The notes: generated from the letters alone by a model not told the origin. 64,000 bases of DNA from Sphingomonas sp. QA11 (GCF_028473665.1 NZ_CP098774.1:5327501-5391500), one strand, 5' to 3'; shown: positions 30,101 to 38,756, counted from the first letter of the stretch. Numbers and translations: made by a program.

Positions 30101-30715
30101 AGCCGCGGCGGCGAGGTGATCGAGGAACTGCCGCTCTACCGGGTTGAGAACCAGCAATATATCCACTACCGCAAGGGGTCGCTGGTCATGTACCGGCTAA
30201 AGGATGCGCTGGGCGAGCAACGGGTCAATGCGGCGCTGAAGCGGTATCTCGAACGCTTCCGCTTCAAGGGCGCGCCTTATCCGCGCTCGCTCGACCTGAT
30301 CGCCGAATTCCGGAAAGGCGCCAGCCCCGAAGAGCAGGCGCTGATCACCGACCTGTTCGAACGCATTTCGCTTTACGACATCAAGACCAAAGGTGCCGTG
30401 GTGAAGAAGCTGCCCGATGGCCGGTTCGAAACCACCCTGACGGTCGAGGCCCACAAGCTCTACGCCGACGGTAAGGGCAAGGAGACCGAGGCGCCGATGG
30501 CCGAGCAGGCGGAATTCGGCCTGTTCACGGCGATGCCGGGGCGCGGTGCGTTCGCGAAGAAGGACGTGCTGCTTCTCCAGCGCCTGCCTTTGAGGACCGG
30601 GACGCAGACCGTGAAGCTGGTCACGGCAAGGAAGCCGGCCTTTGCGGGCACCGACCCCTACAATATCCGTATCGACCGCAACTCCGAGGACAATGTCATC
30701 GCGACGACGGGGTGA
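27131..30715 (+). CDS. ABC-2-type permease fused to an M1-family zinc aminopeptidase
   Basis: The 1194-residue product has two parts. Residues 1 to about 600 carry around twelve membrane spans with ABC-2 permease character (FELRYQLRNPVFW, VVRDDETGFGPIV, LVWRERDRKIHEIIDAS). The remaining part is an extracytoplasmic M1 gluzincin domain with beta-rich linker, then HELGHQWW (H933, E934, H937) and glutamate E957 in MLTETLAQY. The glutamate follows the second histidine by 20 residues rather than the classical 19. The family pairs with the ATPase just upstream. The fusion suggests that peptide trimming or processing is coupled to export or to removal of a peptide at the membrane; the substrate is unknown. 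Confidence 0.9.
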   Translation: MFRGIFGFELRYQLRNPVFWVAVVAFFLCGFGATTIDQIQIGSGGNVHKNAPYAIAQVVMIMSVFYMFVSTAFVANVVVRDDETGFGPIVRATRITRSAYLLGRYSGAYVAAALGFLAVLAGIWIGTFMPWVDREVLGPNIFSYYAMPFLLVGLPNLLLTSALFFALATATRSMMATYLGVVGFLILWTIASVVLDRNPAYELAGAYGEPFGVGAFSYATKYWTAADRNTLVPPIDGMFLWNRAIVIAIGVGALAVAVATFSFGTRPSKASRRALRLQQQVEARAPSGQAGPLPVPSFGRATAFAQLRVRTALELGQVFKSPAFFVLMALGLFNAAGAMVDIGELFGTPVLPVTRVVIGLLEGSFSIVPVIIAIYYAGELVWRERDRKIHEIIDASAIPDWAYVVPKALAVLLVMLSTLLVSVLAGLGAQLFHGYTDVELGKYLLWYVLPDTIGFTLIAVLAVFIQALSPNKYLGWGLMVFYFIIVRVTLRNLGFGDALYNYGQIPGVPLSDMNGQGRFWIGAYWLRLYWSAFALILLVLAHALWRRGTETRLRPRLKRLPRRLSGTAGLVGGVAFAVFVASGVYIFINTHVWNRYSTPVSDDAFTAEYEKTLLPYQKLPQLSVAAARVAVDLRPQEPGLSAKGVLTLVNRTSGPIRDVHVRLDDRVTKIGSIAIPGVTLVRDYPKFQYRIYRLAAPLAPGGETSLTFRSERTQRGFRNSGNDTRVVQNGTFVNNFEFVPTIGMDRNGLLQDRTKRRKYGLPPELRPAKLEDMAATRFSQLRTDWIKTDITVTTDAGQTPIAPGYKVSDTTANGRRTARFVVDAPIQNFYSVQSARYVEKHVMHHGVDLSVYYDARHGRNVDRMLAAFAHGLNYYQPNFGPYQFRQARIIEFPDYAQFAQAFAGTMPYSEGIGFIADLSDPEKIDYVTYVTAHELGHQWWAHQAIGADMQGATMLTETLAQYSALMVMEKLYGRDQIRRFLKFELDRYLRSRGGEVIEELPLYRVENQQYIHYRKGSLVMYRLKDALGEQRVNAALKRYLERFRFKGAPYPRSLDLIAEFRKGASPEEQALITDLFERISLYDIKTKGAVVKKLPDGRFETTLTVEAHKLYADGKGKETEAPMAEQAEFGLFTAMPGRGAFAKKDVLLLQRLPLRTGTQTVKLVTARKPAFAGTDPYNIRIDRNSEDNVIATTG

Positions 30716-30845
30716 GCGTCGAGAGGCCGCCTGCCGAACCTGATTGCATCAGGGACAATCGCTACGGGACTTTACGCACTTGCGGTCAATCGTGCTGCGG
30801 TGCACAACGATCAGGCCTTTCAGGCATCCTCTCCTAAAACTTTTT

Positions 30846-30879
30846 CGGGCCGGCCCTTTGGGACCGGCCCGTTTTTTTT
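30846..30879 (+). terminator. Intrinsic terminator
   Basis: CGGGCCGG at 30846-30853 pairs with CCGGCCCG at 30864-30871, with an inner CCC/GGG extension, and eight T bases follow at 30872-30879. It lies 130 bases after the permease-peptidase stop and points in the plus direction only. It may end that operon or the small transcript suspected in the gap before it. Confidence 0.8.
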
Positions 30880-30916
30880 GTTCTCACCCCCTATCGGGAT
30901 GCAGGGGCATGCCCGA

Positions 30917-31390
30917 TCAGGGCCGGGAGAGGTCGGCCTTCACCGCCGCGAGCAGATCCCGCCACCACTCGCCATGGCGCTTCAGGAACTGAATGCCGAC
31001 CATGCCGTGGCGCGCCGCATGTGGAGCCGGGATGCTGTCCCAGCCGAGATGCTCGACCGTGACACGCGTTTCCGTGCCGATCGCTTCGAAGCGCACATCG
31101 ACCAGGGTCGACTGGTCGTCGATAAAGCTCGCCTGGCGCCAGGTCAGTCCGAGCCGAACGCCCGGTTCCCAGTGCGTGACCTTGCCGATCTCGAACTCGG
31201 TGCCGTCGGCCTGGGTCTCGGTGAAGCGCCCGCCCACCAGCGGTTCGATCGCGAGCATGCCGGGGCCGGCCTGCGTGAACCGGAACATCGGGTTGGGCCG
31301 CCACCATGAATTGATATCGCGCGTGAAAGCCTCGAACACGCGCTCCGGCGTTGCTGCGATGCGTAGCGCGACCATGACACGCGAACTCAT
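30917..31390 (-). CDS. SRPBCC-family protein (AHSA1/CalC type)
   Basis: The 157-residue product is a small START-like fold protein: IAATPERVFEAFTRDINSWWRPN opening, then LVGGRFTETQADGTEFEIGKV, WEPGVRLGLTW and VTVEHLGWDSIP. These proteins, often annotated as activators of Hsp90 ATPase homologs, typically sit next to ArsR regulators in proteobacteria and may bind small hydrophobic ligands. Its ATG overlaps the ArsR stop as ATGA, so the pair is translationally coupled. Confidence 0.88.
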   Translation of the reverse strand: MSSRVMVALRIAATPERVFEAFTRDINSWWRPNPMFRFTQAGPGMLAIEPLVGGRFTETQADGTEFEIGKVTHWEPGVRLGLTWRQASFIDDQSTLVDVRFEAIGTETRVTVEHLGWDSIPAPHAARHGMVGIQFLKRHGEWWRDLLAAVKADLSRP

Positions 31391-31719
31391 GGCATTTTCT
31401 CGACATGCGCCTTGAGCGCGGCGAGCTGGTCTGCCCAGAGCTGTTCGGTCTGGTCCACCCAGGATTTGAGCCCCGCCATCGACCCTGTCTTCAGCGCATA
31501 GATACGCACCCGCGCATCATAATCAGGATGAACTTCCTCGATCAGCCCGCCCGCCTTGAGCGTGCGCAGATGCCGGCTGAGCGCGGCGGGGCTCAGCCCG
31601 ACACTCTCGGCCAGTTCGCCGGCGCGGTGCGGCCGGTCGCGCAGCAATTCCACCACGCGCCGCCGGTTTGGATCGGCAAGCGCGGCGAGCGTGCGGTCGA
31701 TCGCGGCCGCCGCGCTCAG
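31387..31719 (-). CDS. ArsR-family winged-helix regulator
   Basis: The product (about 110 residues) is a single ArsR domain: ALADPNRRRVVELLRDRPHRAGELAESVGLSPAALSRHL is the helix-turn-helix region and IEEVHPDYDARVRIYAL the wing. No metal-binding cysteine pair is visible, so it belongs to the metal-independent group found beside SRPBCC genes. No ATG, GTG or TTG lies at a suitable place; the only fitting start is CTG at 31719, which overlaps the VOC stop as CTGA. The frame is open much further upstream but there it runs inside the VOC gene with no coding character. Confidence 0.85.
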   Translation of the reverse strand: MSAAAAIDRTLAALADPNRRRVVELLRDRPHRAGELAESVGLSPAALSRHLRTLKAGGLIEEVHPDYDARVRIYALKTGSMAGLKSWVDQTEQLWADQLAALKAHVEKMP

Positions 31720-32165
31720 GAGAACATCTCGATCCTGAGGCCGGTCGTCTTTTCCGATTCCTCGGGCGAAAAGGGCCGCAGATTCTGGCCGAAAGTCCAG
31801 ACATGCCCTTCCGGATCGCGCGCGCGATAGGTACGGTCGCCATAGAATTGATCGGCCGGCTCCTCTTCGATCACGGCCCCGGCGGTACGCGCCAGCGCGC
31901 AATGGGCGTCGATATCGCTGTCGATGTTGACGTGGACCGTCTGGCTGTTCTTGCCGCCGATGCTCGCCGGGCTGGCGGTATAGTCGGCCCATTCGCTGCC
32001 GATCATGATATAGCCATTGCCGAAGGTCATCTGGGCATGAACCATCTTGTTGTCAGGATCAGTGATGAGCATCGCGGGCTCGAAGCCGAAGGCCTTTTCG
32101 AGCCAGGCGAAGGCAGCCACCGGATCGCGATAGAAGATGGCGGAGGCGAGTGAGGCGCGGTCCAT
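31716..32165 (-). CDS. VOC-superfamily (glyoxalase/bleomycin-resistance-like) protein
   Basis: The product (about 149 residues) is a vicinal-oxygen-chelate fold protein: IFYRDPVAAFAWLEKAFGFEP, MTFGNGYIMIGSEW, TVHVNIDSDIDAHCALARTAGA and YRARDPEGHVWTFGQN are family positions. It is first in the VOC-ArsR-SRPBCC operon. I chose the ATG at 32165 because AAGG lies ten bases upstream; the ATG three codons earlier has no room for a ribosome-binding site. Substrate unknown. Confidence 0.87.
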   Translation of the reverse strand: MDRASLASAIFYRDPVAAFAWLEKAFGFEPAMLITDPDNKMVHAQMTFGNGYIMIGSEWADYTASPASIGGKNSQTVHVNIDSDIDAHCALARTAGAVIEEEPADQFYGDRTYRARDPEGHVWTFGQNLRPFSPEESEKTTGLRIEMFS

Positions 32166-32270
32166 GGCGGGCATCCTTCACGAATCGATCAATATTTAAC
32201 GTTATACGAAAATATATTCCCCTGCGTCAATCCGGCAACGAGGCGTCCAGGTGGTGTGGAGAGAGTGCAG

Positions 32271-32906
32271 ATGCGTATCATGCTTGCCATGCTGCTGGCG
32301 TCCATCGCGATGCCGGCGCCGGCTGAGGATCGCGCGACGCTGGTCGGCCTCTACGACGGCCACCAGATGGAGATGGGCGCCCAGCTCAACCTCAGCGCCG
32401 ACGGGCGGTTCGACTATGGTCTTGTCTATGGCGCGCTCGACGAGGCGGGGCAGGGGACGTGGGGGGTGAAGAATGGTCGCGTCCTGCTCACCAGCGACCC
32501 GGTCACGCCGCCGCGTTTCGTCTTCACCGGACAGAAACCCGCGCCTGCCGGTACGCTGCGCCTGTCGCTTGAGGCGCCAAAGGACGTGTCGCTCCAGTAT
32601 TTCGACGCGGTTCTCACCTCGGCCAGGGGCGGAAACAAAGGCGGCCAATTGTCGGAAGATGGCCTGTCGTTGCCGCTCGACGCAACCGATCCGCCGATCA
32701 GCGTGCGGATGTTCCTGCCGATGTTCGAGGTGGCGGGCGATCCGGTGGCGATCGACCCGTCCAAAGGCTATTGGCTGAGCTTCCGCTTCGAGGCGAACGA
32801 TATCGGCAAGGCCGATTTCCGCGGCACGGCGCTGACGATCGACAAGGGCGATCTGGTGTTCGAACGGTTCGGCCGCATCATCCGCTTCAGGCGCGTCGGC
32901 GGCTGA
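32271..32906 (+). CDS. Secreted protein of unknown function
   Basis: The 211-residue product has a signal peptide (MLAMLLASIAMPAPA, cut near residue 18) and a beta-rich mature part. It begins with LVGLYDGHQMEMGAQLNLSADGRF, a lipocalin- or META-like opening (glycine-rich, LxLxxDGxF), but no named domain is certain. GGAGAG lies seven bases before the ATG at 32271, which is preferred over the in-frame GTG at 32256. It is divergent from the VOC operon and converges on the NodT gene. Confidence 0.75.
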   Translation: MRIMLAMLLASIAMPAPAEDRATLVGLYDGHQMEMGAQLNLSADGRFDYGLVYGALDEAGQGTWGVKNGRVLLTSDPVTPPRFVFTGQKPAPAGTLRLSLEAPKDVSLQYFDAVLTSARGGNKGGQLSEDGLSLPLDATDPPISVRMFLPMFEVAGDPVAIDPSKGYWLSFRFEANDIGKADFRGTALTIDKGDLVFERFGRIIRFRRVGG

Positions 32907-32912
32907 TGCGGT

Positions 32913-34367
32913 TCAGGGCGTAGCGGGATCGCGTTGCACCGGCGAGGGCGCATCCTGCCAACCGCCGCCCAGCGCCTTGAACAGGCTGATCTGCGCATCC
33001 GATACCGCTGCGTCGGATTGCGCCAGCGCCGTGCGGGCATCGGCGCGGTCGCGTTCCGCCTGGATCAGCAACAGGAAGCTGTCGGCGCCATAGTCGAAGC
33101 GCAGACGGGAAAGCCGTGCAGCCTCGGTGCTTGCCTGTTCCGCACGCACCAGCGCGGCGTTGCGATCCAGGGCGCCGGCATAGCGGGCGAGCGCCTGCTC
33201 GACTTCCTTCAGCGCGGTCAGCACCGTTCCGTCGAAGCGGGCAAGCGATGCATCGGCGCCTGCCCTGGCCTGGCGGACACGCGCGCGGGCGACCGTCATG
33301 TTGGGGAAGTTCCAGGAAATCAGCGGGCCGAGTGACCAGGAAATGCCGGCCGGCTTGAAGATGTCCCCGGGTTTCCGTCCGCCGAAGCCGACCGAACCGA
33401 GCAGCTGGATCGAGGGAAAGAGATCGGCAACGGCGACGCCGACCCGGGCGGTATCGCCGGCCAGCGTGCGTTCAGCGGCGCGGACGTCGGGTCGGCGGGC
33501 AAGCAGGGCTGCGCCGTCGCCGACCGGGACGGTCACCGTCACCCGTGGCGGAGCAGTGCATTTGTCCGCATCGGCGTCGATCGCCTCGGGCGCGAGACCG
33601 GTCATCGTCGCCAGTGCATAGAGCGAGGCGCGGCGTTCGGCCTCGAAGGTCGGAATCTGCGCCTGCGTGTTGGCGAGCAGCACGTCGGCCCGCTCGACGT
33701 CGCTACGTGTTCCGCGCCCGGCGTCGAACAGGGTTCTGGTGAGGTCGAGCGTCTGTTGCTGCAGCTTCACCGTCTCCAGCGCGACCGTGCGTTGCGCCGC
33801 GTTCGAACAGGCCTGGGCGTAAGCGCGCGCCGTTTCCGCCGCTACCGAGACGCGCGCGGCGTCAAGCTGGGCGGCGGCTGCATCGGTGTCGCCGCGTGCC
33901 GCCTCGATCGCGCGGGTCACGCCGCCGAACAGGTCGATCTCATAGGAAGCGTCGAAGCCGAGGGAGTAGAAATCGGCCTCGAACGACTTGCCGGTGGGGC
34001 TGGTCACCGCCGGGGTGCGGCTGCGCGTCGCCTGAGCACTGAGGCTGGTGGTCGGCAAGCGCGCGCCGCGTTGCTCGGACAGGACGGCGCGGGCCCGGGC
34101 AAGGTTCGCCGCCGCCGTGCGGATATCGGTATTGTGCGCCAGCGCATCGGTGACGAGCCGGTCGAGGACAGGATCGGTATAGAGTTGCCACCAGTGATCC
34201 GGCAGCGGCGTCGCGGCGATGCTGCCGGCTCGGGCCGTCTCGGCAAAGCCGCCGGCCGCTACCGACGGCGTCGCCGGGCGGACATAATTCGGTCCGACGG
34301 TACAGGCGGAAAGGGCAAGGGCGATTGCCGTAGCCCCTGCTGTGATTCCCGGCAAACGGCGCATCAT
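32913..34367 (-). CDS. NodT/OprM-type RND efflux outer-membrane lipoprotein (second set)
   Basis: The 484-residue product has a lipoprotein signal with lipobox LSAC (cysteine near residue 22), then two outer-membrane efflux repeats: DHWWQLYTDPVLDRLVTDALAHN, FDASYEIDLFGGVTRAIEAAR, RRPDVRAAERTLAGDTARVGVAVADLFP and LSWSLGPLISWNFPN-like segments. It starts with ATG at 34367, overlapping the pump stop as ATGA. It completes the second tripartite pump of the window. Confidence 0.92.
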   Translation of the reverse strand: MMRRLPGITAGATAIALALSACTVGPNYVRPATPSVAAGGFAETARAGSIAATPLPDHWWQLYTDPVLDRLVTDALAHNTDIRTAAANLARARAVLSEQRGARLPTTSLSAQATRSRTPAVTSPTGKSFEADFYSLGFDASYEIDLFGGVTRAIEAARGDTDAAAAQLDAARVSVAAETARAYAQACSNAAQRTVALETVKLQQQTLDLTRTLFDAGRGTRSDVERADVLLANTQAQIPTFEAERRASLYALATMTGLAPEAIDADADKCTAPPRVTVTVPVGDGAALLARRPDVRAAERTLAGDTARVGVAVADLFPSIQLLGSVGFGGRKPGDIFKPAGISWSLGPLISWNFPNMTVARARVRQARAGADASLARFDGTVLTALKEVEQALARYAGALDRNAALVRAEQASTEAARLSRLRFDYGADSFLLLIQAERDRADARTALAQSDAAVSDAQISLFKALGGGWQDAPSPVQRDPATP

Positions 34368-37300
34368 GCGGGCTCTCCCGCAGGGTCGGCGGGTGGCGCA
34401 GCCGGCTTTGCGCGCCGCACCTTGCTCGAAACCCAGTCGCCCAGCTTGCGGCTGATGACATAGAAACTTGGCGTGAACAGCAGGCCGAAGGTGGTGACGC
34501 CGATCATGCCGAAGAACACCGCGACGCCAAGCGCCTGACGCATCTCGGCGCCGGGGCCGGAACCGATCACCAGCGGCAGCACGCCGAGGATGAACGCGAT
34601 CGAGGTCATCACGATTGGGCGCAGGCGCTGTTCGGCGGCATGCTCGGCGGCGGCATGCATCTCCATGCCGTTCTCCTCGTTCTGCCGCGCGAACTCGACG
34701 ATCAGGATCGCGTTCTTCGCGGCGAGGCCGATCAGCACGACAAGACCGATCTGGGTGAGGATATTGTTGTCCCCGCCCATCAGGTTCACGCCCAGGATCG
34801 CCGCGAGCAGGCACATCGGCACGATCAGGATGACGGCAAGCGGCAGCACCACGCTTTCGTAATTCGCCGCGAGCAACAGGAAGACGAACAGCACGGCCAG
34901 GCCGAACACCAGTCCGGCGGTGTTGCCCGCCGCCTGTTGCTGGAAGGCGAGCTCGGTCCATTCGAAGCGCATGCCCTTGGGCAACGTCTCCTCGGCAAGC
35001 TTCGCCATGGTCGTCAGCGACTGGCCGGACGAGAAACCGCGCACCGTATCGCCCTGCAATTCGGCCGAGGGATAGAGATTGTACCGCACCACCCGATACG
35101 GCCCGCTGTCGTTCTTCAACGTCATCACCGCGTCGAGCGGGACCATCAGGCCCGCCGCCGAGCGCGTGCGCAGATGGCCGACATCGGATACCTGGTCGCG
35201 ATACGGCGCATCAGCCTGAGCGGTCACGCGATAGGTGCGCCCGAGGAAGTTGAAGTCGTTGATATAGGTCGAGCCGAGATAGGTGCCGAGCGTCGAGAAG
35301 ACATTCTCCACCGGCACGCCGAGCTGCTCCGCCCGCTCGCGATCGATATCGGCGAACAGGCGCGGGGTGCGCGTGTTGAAGGTGGTGAAGGCGCTGGTGA
35401 TGCCCGGGGTCTGGTTCGCCTTCATCATCATCGCGAAGGCTGCACCCTCAAGCGCCTTGAGGCCGAGATTGGTACGATCCTCGATCAGCATCTTCCAGCC
35501 GCCGCCGGTGCCGATCCCGCGCACGGGCGGCGGCGGCACGACCAGGATGTTGCCGCCGTTGATCGCACCGAACTCGCGGCGCAGTTCGTTGGCGATGGCG
35601 TCGGCATGCGCGCGGTTCGCATGCGGCTTCAGCGGGATGAACATCGCGCCGGCATTGGGCGCGGTTGAGAAGGTCGCGCCGTCAAGGCCGGCAAAGGCGA
35701 CGGTCGCCTGAGTCCCCTTGTTGGCCAGCGCGATCTTCGCCGCCTGGCTCATGATGCCGGTCGTCCGCTGGAGCGAGGCGCCCGGCGGAAGCTGGATGAC
35801 CGCGATGAGATACCCCTGGTCCTGCGCCGGGATGAAGCCGGTCGGTGTCGCGTTGAAGCGCCAGCCCGCCAGCCCGATCAGGCCGAGATAGACGATGCCG
35901 ACCAGCACCAGCGCCCGCACCGCGCGCGCGGTGAACCTGCCGAAGCGTTCGCCCAGCCGCTGGAAGCCGTGGTTGAAGCCGCGCGCGAACCGGCCGGGCC
36001 AGCCAAGCACGCCGGGCCGCGGCTCCGCCTCGTGCTTGGCCTTCAGCACGATCGCGGCAAGGGCCGGCGACAGCGTCAGCGAGACGAAGGCGGAGATCAC
36101 CGCGGCCGACACGATCGTCAGCGCGAACTGCTTGTAGAATGCGCCGGAAATGCCGGGGATGAAGCTGGTCGGAATGAACACGCCGCACAGCACCAGCGCG
36201 ATGGCGATCAGCGCGCCCGACACTTCGTCCATCGTCTCGTGCGCCGCCTGCCGGGGCGACAGGCCCTGTTCCTCCATCAGCCGTTCGATATTCTCGACCA
36301 CGACGATCGCGTCGTCGACGACGATACCGACCGCCAGCACCATGCCGAACAGCGACAGGTTGTTGAGGCTGAAGCCGAACAAGGCGAGCATCGCCAGCGA
36401 CCCGACCAGCGACACCGGCACCGCGATCAGCGGGATGATCGTCGCGCGCCAGCTCTGCAGGAACAGCAGCACGACCAGCGCGACCAAGACGATCGCCTCG
36501 ATCAGCGTATGATACACCGCCTCGATCGACGCCTGGATATATTCGGTCGGGTTGTAGGGGATGCTGTACGCCATCCCCTGCGGAAAGCCCTTGGACGCCT
36601 CGGCGATATCAGCCTTGACCGCTTCTGCGGTGGTCAGCGCGTTGGATCCGGGCAACTGGGTGATCGCGATGCCGATCATCGGCTTTCCCGACAGGAAGGC
36701 ATTGATGCCGTAATCCTGCGCACCGATTTCGACGCGGGCGACATCGCGCAGGCGAGTCAGCCGGCCCTGATCGTCGCGCTTGACGATGATTTCGCCGAAC
36801 TGCTCCGGATTGGCGAGCCGGCCCTTCGCCTGGATGCCGAGCTGGAAGGCGGTGCCGCCCTGGTTGAACGGCGGTGCGCCGACCGATCCGACCGCGACCT
36901 GGGCATTTTGCGCGCGGATCGCGGCGACGATCTCGTCGACGGTCAGGTTGCGTGACGCGGCGCGATCGGGATCGATCCAGACGCGCATATTATAGTCGCG
37001 TCCGCCGAACGCGCGCACGCCGCCGACGCCGGGGATACGCGCCATGCGGTCGATGATCTGGGTCGTCGCATAGTTGGACACATATTGCTGGGGCAGCGAC
37101 CCGTCGGGCGAGGTGAGCGCGATCACCATAAGGATGTCGGGCGAATTCTTCAGCACCGTCACGCCGACCTGGCGGACTTCGGCCGGCAGGCGCGGTTCGG
37201 CGGTGGAGACCCGGTTCTGCACCAGCACCTGCGCCTGGTCGACATTGACGCCTTGCTTGAACGTCACGGTGATCTGCAGCGATCCGTCGCCGGTCGCCGA

Positions 37301-37546
37301 CGAGGACATGTAGAGCATGTTCTCGACGCCGTTGATCGATTCCTCGAGCGGTGCGGCGACGGTTTCGGCCAGGGTTTCGGCTGTCGCACCGGGATAGGTC
37401 GCGCTCACCACCACGGTCGGTGGCGCGATCTCGGGATATTGCGCCACGGGCAGGCCGGGATAGGCGACCAGCCCGAACACGACGATGAGGATTGACATGA
37501 CCGCCGCGAAGATCGGTCGTTCGATGAAGAAATGGGGAAACTTCAC
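34364..37546 (-). CDS. HAE1-type RND efflux permease (AcrB/MexF family)
   Basis: The 1060-residue product starts FPHFFIERPIFAAVMSIL, typical of HAE1 pumps, and contains FKQGVNVDQAQVLVQNRVS, VGIVVDDAIVVVENIERLMEE (motif with the proton-relay aspartates), VRGIGTGGGWKMLIED and the second-half AAKNAILIVEFARQNEENG. It has the full AcrB length, so it is probably functional in multidrug efflux. The start is GTG at 37546. It follows the adaptor gene by four bases. Confidence 0.94.
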   Translation of the reverse strand: MKFPHFFIERPIFAAVMSILIVVFGLVAYPGLPVAQYPEIAPPTVVVSATYPGATAETLAETVAAPLEESINGVENMLYMSSSATGDGSLQITVTFKQGVNVDQAQVLVQNRVSTAEPRLPAEVRQVGVTVLKNSPDILMVIALTSPDGSLPQQYVSNYATTQIIDRMARIPGVGGVRAFGGRDYNMRVWIDPDRAASRNLTVDEIVAAIRAQNAQVAVGSVGAPPFNQGGTAFQLGIQAKGRLANPEQFGEIIVKRDDQGRLTRLRDVARVEIGAQDYGINAFLSGKPMIGIAITQLPGSNALTTAEAVKADIAEASKGFPQGMAYSIPYNPTEYIQASIEAVYHTLIEAIVLVALVVLLFLQSWRATIIPLIAVPVSLVGSLAMLALFGFSLNNLSLFGMVLAVGIVVDDAIVVVENIERLMEEQGLSPRQAAHETMDEVSGALIAIALVLCGVFIPTSFIPGISGAFYKQFALTIVSAAVISAFVSLTLSPALAAIVLKAKHEAEPRPGVLGWPGRFARGFNHGFQRLGERFGRFTARAVRALVLVGIVYLGLIGLAGWRFNATPTGFIPAQDQGYLIAVIQLPPGASLQRTTGIMSQAAKIALANKGTQATVAFAGLDGATFSTAPNAGAMFIPLKPHANRAHADAIANELRREFGAINGGNILVVPPPPVRGIGTGGGWKMLIEDRTNLGLKALEGAAFAMMMKANQTPGITSAFTTFNTRTPRLFADIDRERAEQLGVPVENVFSTLGTYLGSTYINDFNFLGRTYRVTAQADAPYRDQVSDVGHLRTRSAAGLMVPLDAVMTLKNDSGPYRVVRYNLYPSAELQGDTVRGFSSGQSLTTMAKLAEETLPKGMRFEWTELAFQQQAAGNTAGLVFGLAVLFVFLLLAANYESVVLPLAVILIVPMCLLAAILGVNLMGGDNNILTQIGLVVLIGLAAKNAILIVEFARQNEENGMEMHAAAEHAAEQRLRPIVMTSIAFILGVLPLVIGSGPGAEMRQALGVAVFFGMIGVTTFGLLFTPSFYVISRKLGDWVSSKVRRAKPAAPPADPAGEPA

Positions 37547-37550
37547 CGGC

Positions 37551-38756
37551 TCAGTCCGCCGTCGCTTCGGCCGGCGGAGGTGCTGTGTCCGGTTGTGACG
37601 TCGGCGCCGTATCCGCTGCCTGCGGTTTCATCACGACTTTCTTCGCCGTCACCGCCGCGCCGGGCTGCAAGGTCGTGATGCCTTCGATCACCACCTCGTC
37701 CGTCGGGGCGAGGCCGGTCTTGATGACGCGCAGGCCCTCGACCTGGGGGCCCGTTTCAACCGGCCGCGGCGATGCCTTGCCGTCCTTGCCGACGACATAG
37801 ACGAGCTTCCGTGTCTGGTCGGTGATGATCGCCTCGTCCGGCACCAGCATCGCCTTGTAGGTGCCGGAGCCAAGCAGGCGCGCACGGCCGAACATGCCCG
37901 GCGTCAGGAAACCATCGGGATTGGGAACCACCGCATGGGCGCGGATCGTGCCCGAATTGGTGTCGATCGCATTGTCGAGGAATTCCATGCGCCCGCGCCA
38001 GCGATAGCCGCTTTCGTCGGCAAGCTGGATCTCGACCGGATTGGGCGTGCTGCGGGACGAGCCGCGCTCGCCCTTGCGGTCCTGGCGGAGATATTTGAGA
38101 TAGAAGCTCTCTGCGCCCTCGAACGAGAACCAGATCGGGTCAGTCGAGACGACGCGGGTCAGCACCGTCTGGCCCTCGGTCGCGAAATTGCCCTTCGACA
38201 CACGGCGGTCGGAAACCAGTCCAGTGATCGGTGAGCGGACGGTGGTGAAGCCGAGGTTCAGCCGCGCGTTGCTGACATTGGCCTGTCCCGCTGCAAGGTC
38301 GGCCGCGGCGCTGCGGACATTGGCCTGCTTCGTCTCATATTCCTCCTTGCTGATCGCCAGGGCGGCAAGCAGCTTGTCGGCGCGGGCCAGCTCGGATCGG
38401 GCGTTGATCAGCGCGGCGTTCGCCTTGGCGACCTGCGCCTGGGCCTGGCCGAGGGCAGCTGCATAAGGGCGCGGATCGATGATGAAGAGCGCCTCGCCGG
38501 CCCGGACGTGCTGCCCGTTGGCGAACAGGATCCGGTCGATCGCGCCGGAGACGCGCGGACGAAGCTCGACATCCTGGATCGCCTCGAACCGACCGACATA
38601 TTCGTCCCAGTCGATCACGTCGCGTTGCAGCGGCACGGCGACCGTCACCTGCGGTTTGGGAGGAGCGGGCGGCTTGCCGCCGCCGGAACAGGCGGCCAGG
38701 GCAAGCGCGGCAACGGAGATCAGGGAAGCGGCGGGCCAGCGGAAGGCAATCGGCAT
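37551..38756 (-). CDS. RND efflux periplasmic adaptor, MexE/AcrA type lipoprotein
   Basis: The 401-residue product has a lipoprotein signal (lipobox LAAC, then SGGGKPP). The barrel and lipoyl parts contain VDWDEYVGRFEAIQDVELRPRVSGAIDRI-type sequence (first part IDWDEYVGRFEAIQDV), then ARADKLLAALAISKEEYE hairpin and GFTTVRSPITGLVSDRRVSKGN. The pattern is that of MexE/AcrA adaptors. It is the first gene of the second RND operon; GGGGATGAG lies about eight bases upstream of the ATG. The gene upstream on the same strand is the FixL-like kinase, 183 bases away. Confidence 0.92.
   Translation of the reverse strand: MPIAFRWPAASLISVAALALAACSGGGKPPAPPKPQVTVAVPLQRDVIDWDEYVGRFEAIQDVELRPRVSGAIDRILFANGQHVRAGEALFIIDPRPYAAALGQAQAQVAKANAALINARSELARADKLLAALAISKEEYETKQANVRSAAADLAAGQANVSNARLNLGFTTVRSPITGLVSDRRVSKGNFATEGQTVLTRVVSTDPIWFSFEGAESFYLKYLRQDRKGERGSSRSTPNPVEIQLADESGYRWRGRMEFLDNAIDTNSGTIRAHAVVPNPDGFLTPGMFGRARLLGSGTYKAMLVPDEAIITDQTRKLVYVVGKDGKASPRPVETGPQVEGLRVIKTGLAPTDEVVIEGITTLQPGAAVTAKKVVMKPQAADTAPTSQPDTAPPPAEATAD

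Noticed and set aside
34368..34961. Upstream extension of the second NodT lipoprotein frame
   Set aside because: It lies wholly inside the RND permease gene; the ATG at 34367 with lipobox and ATGA overlap is the real start.
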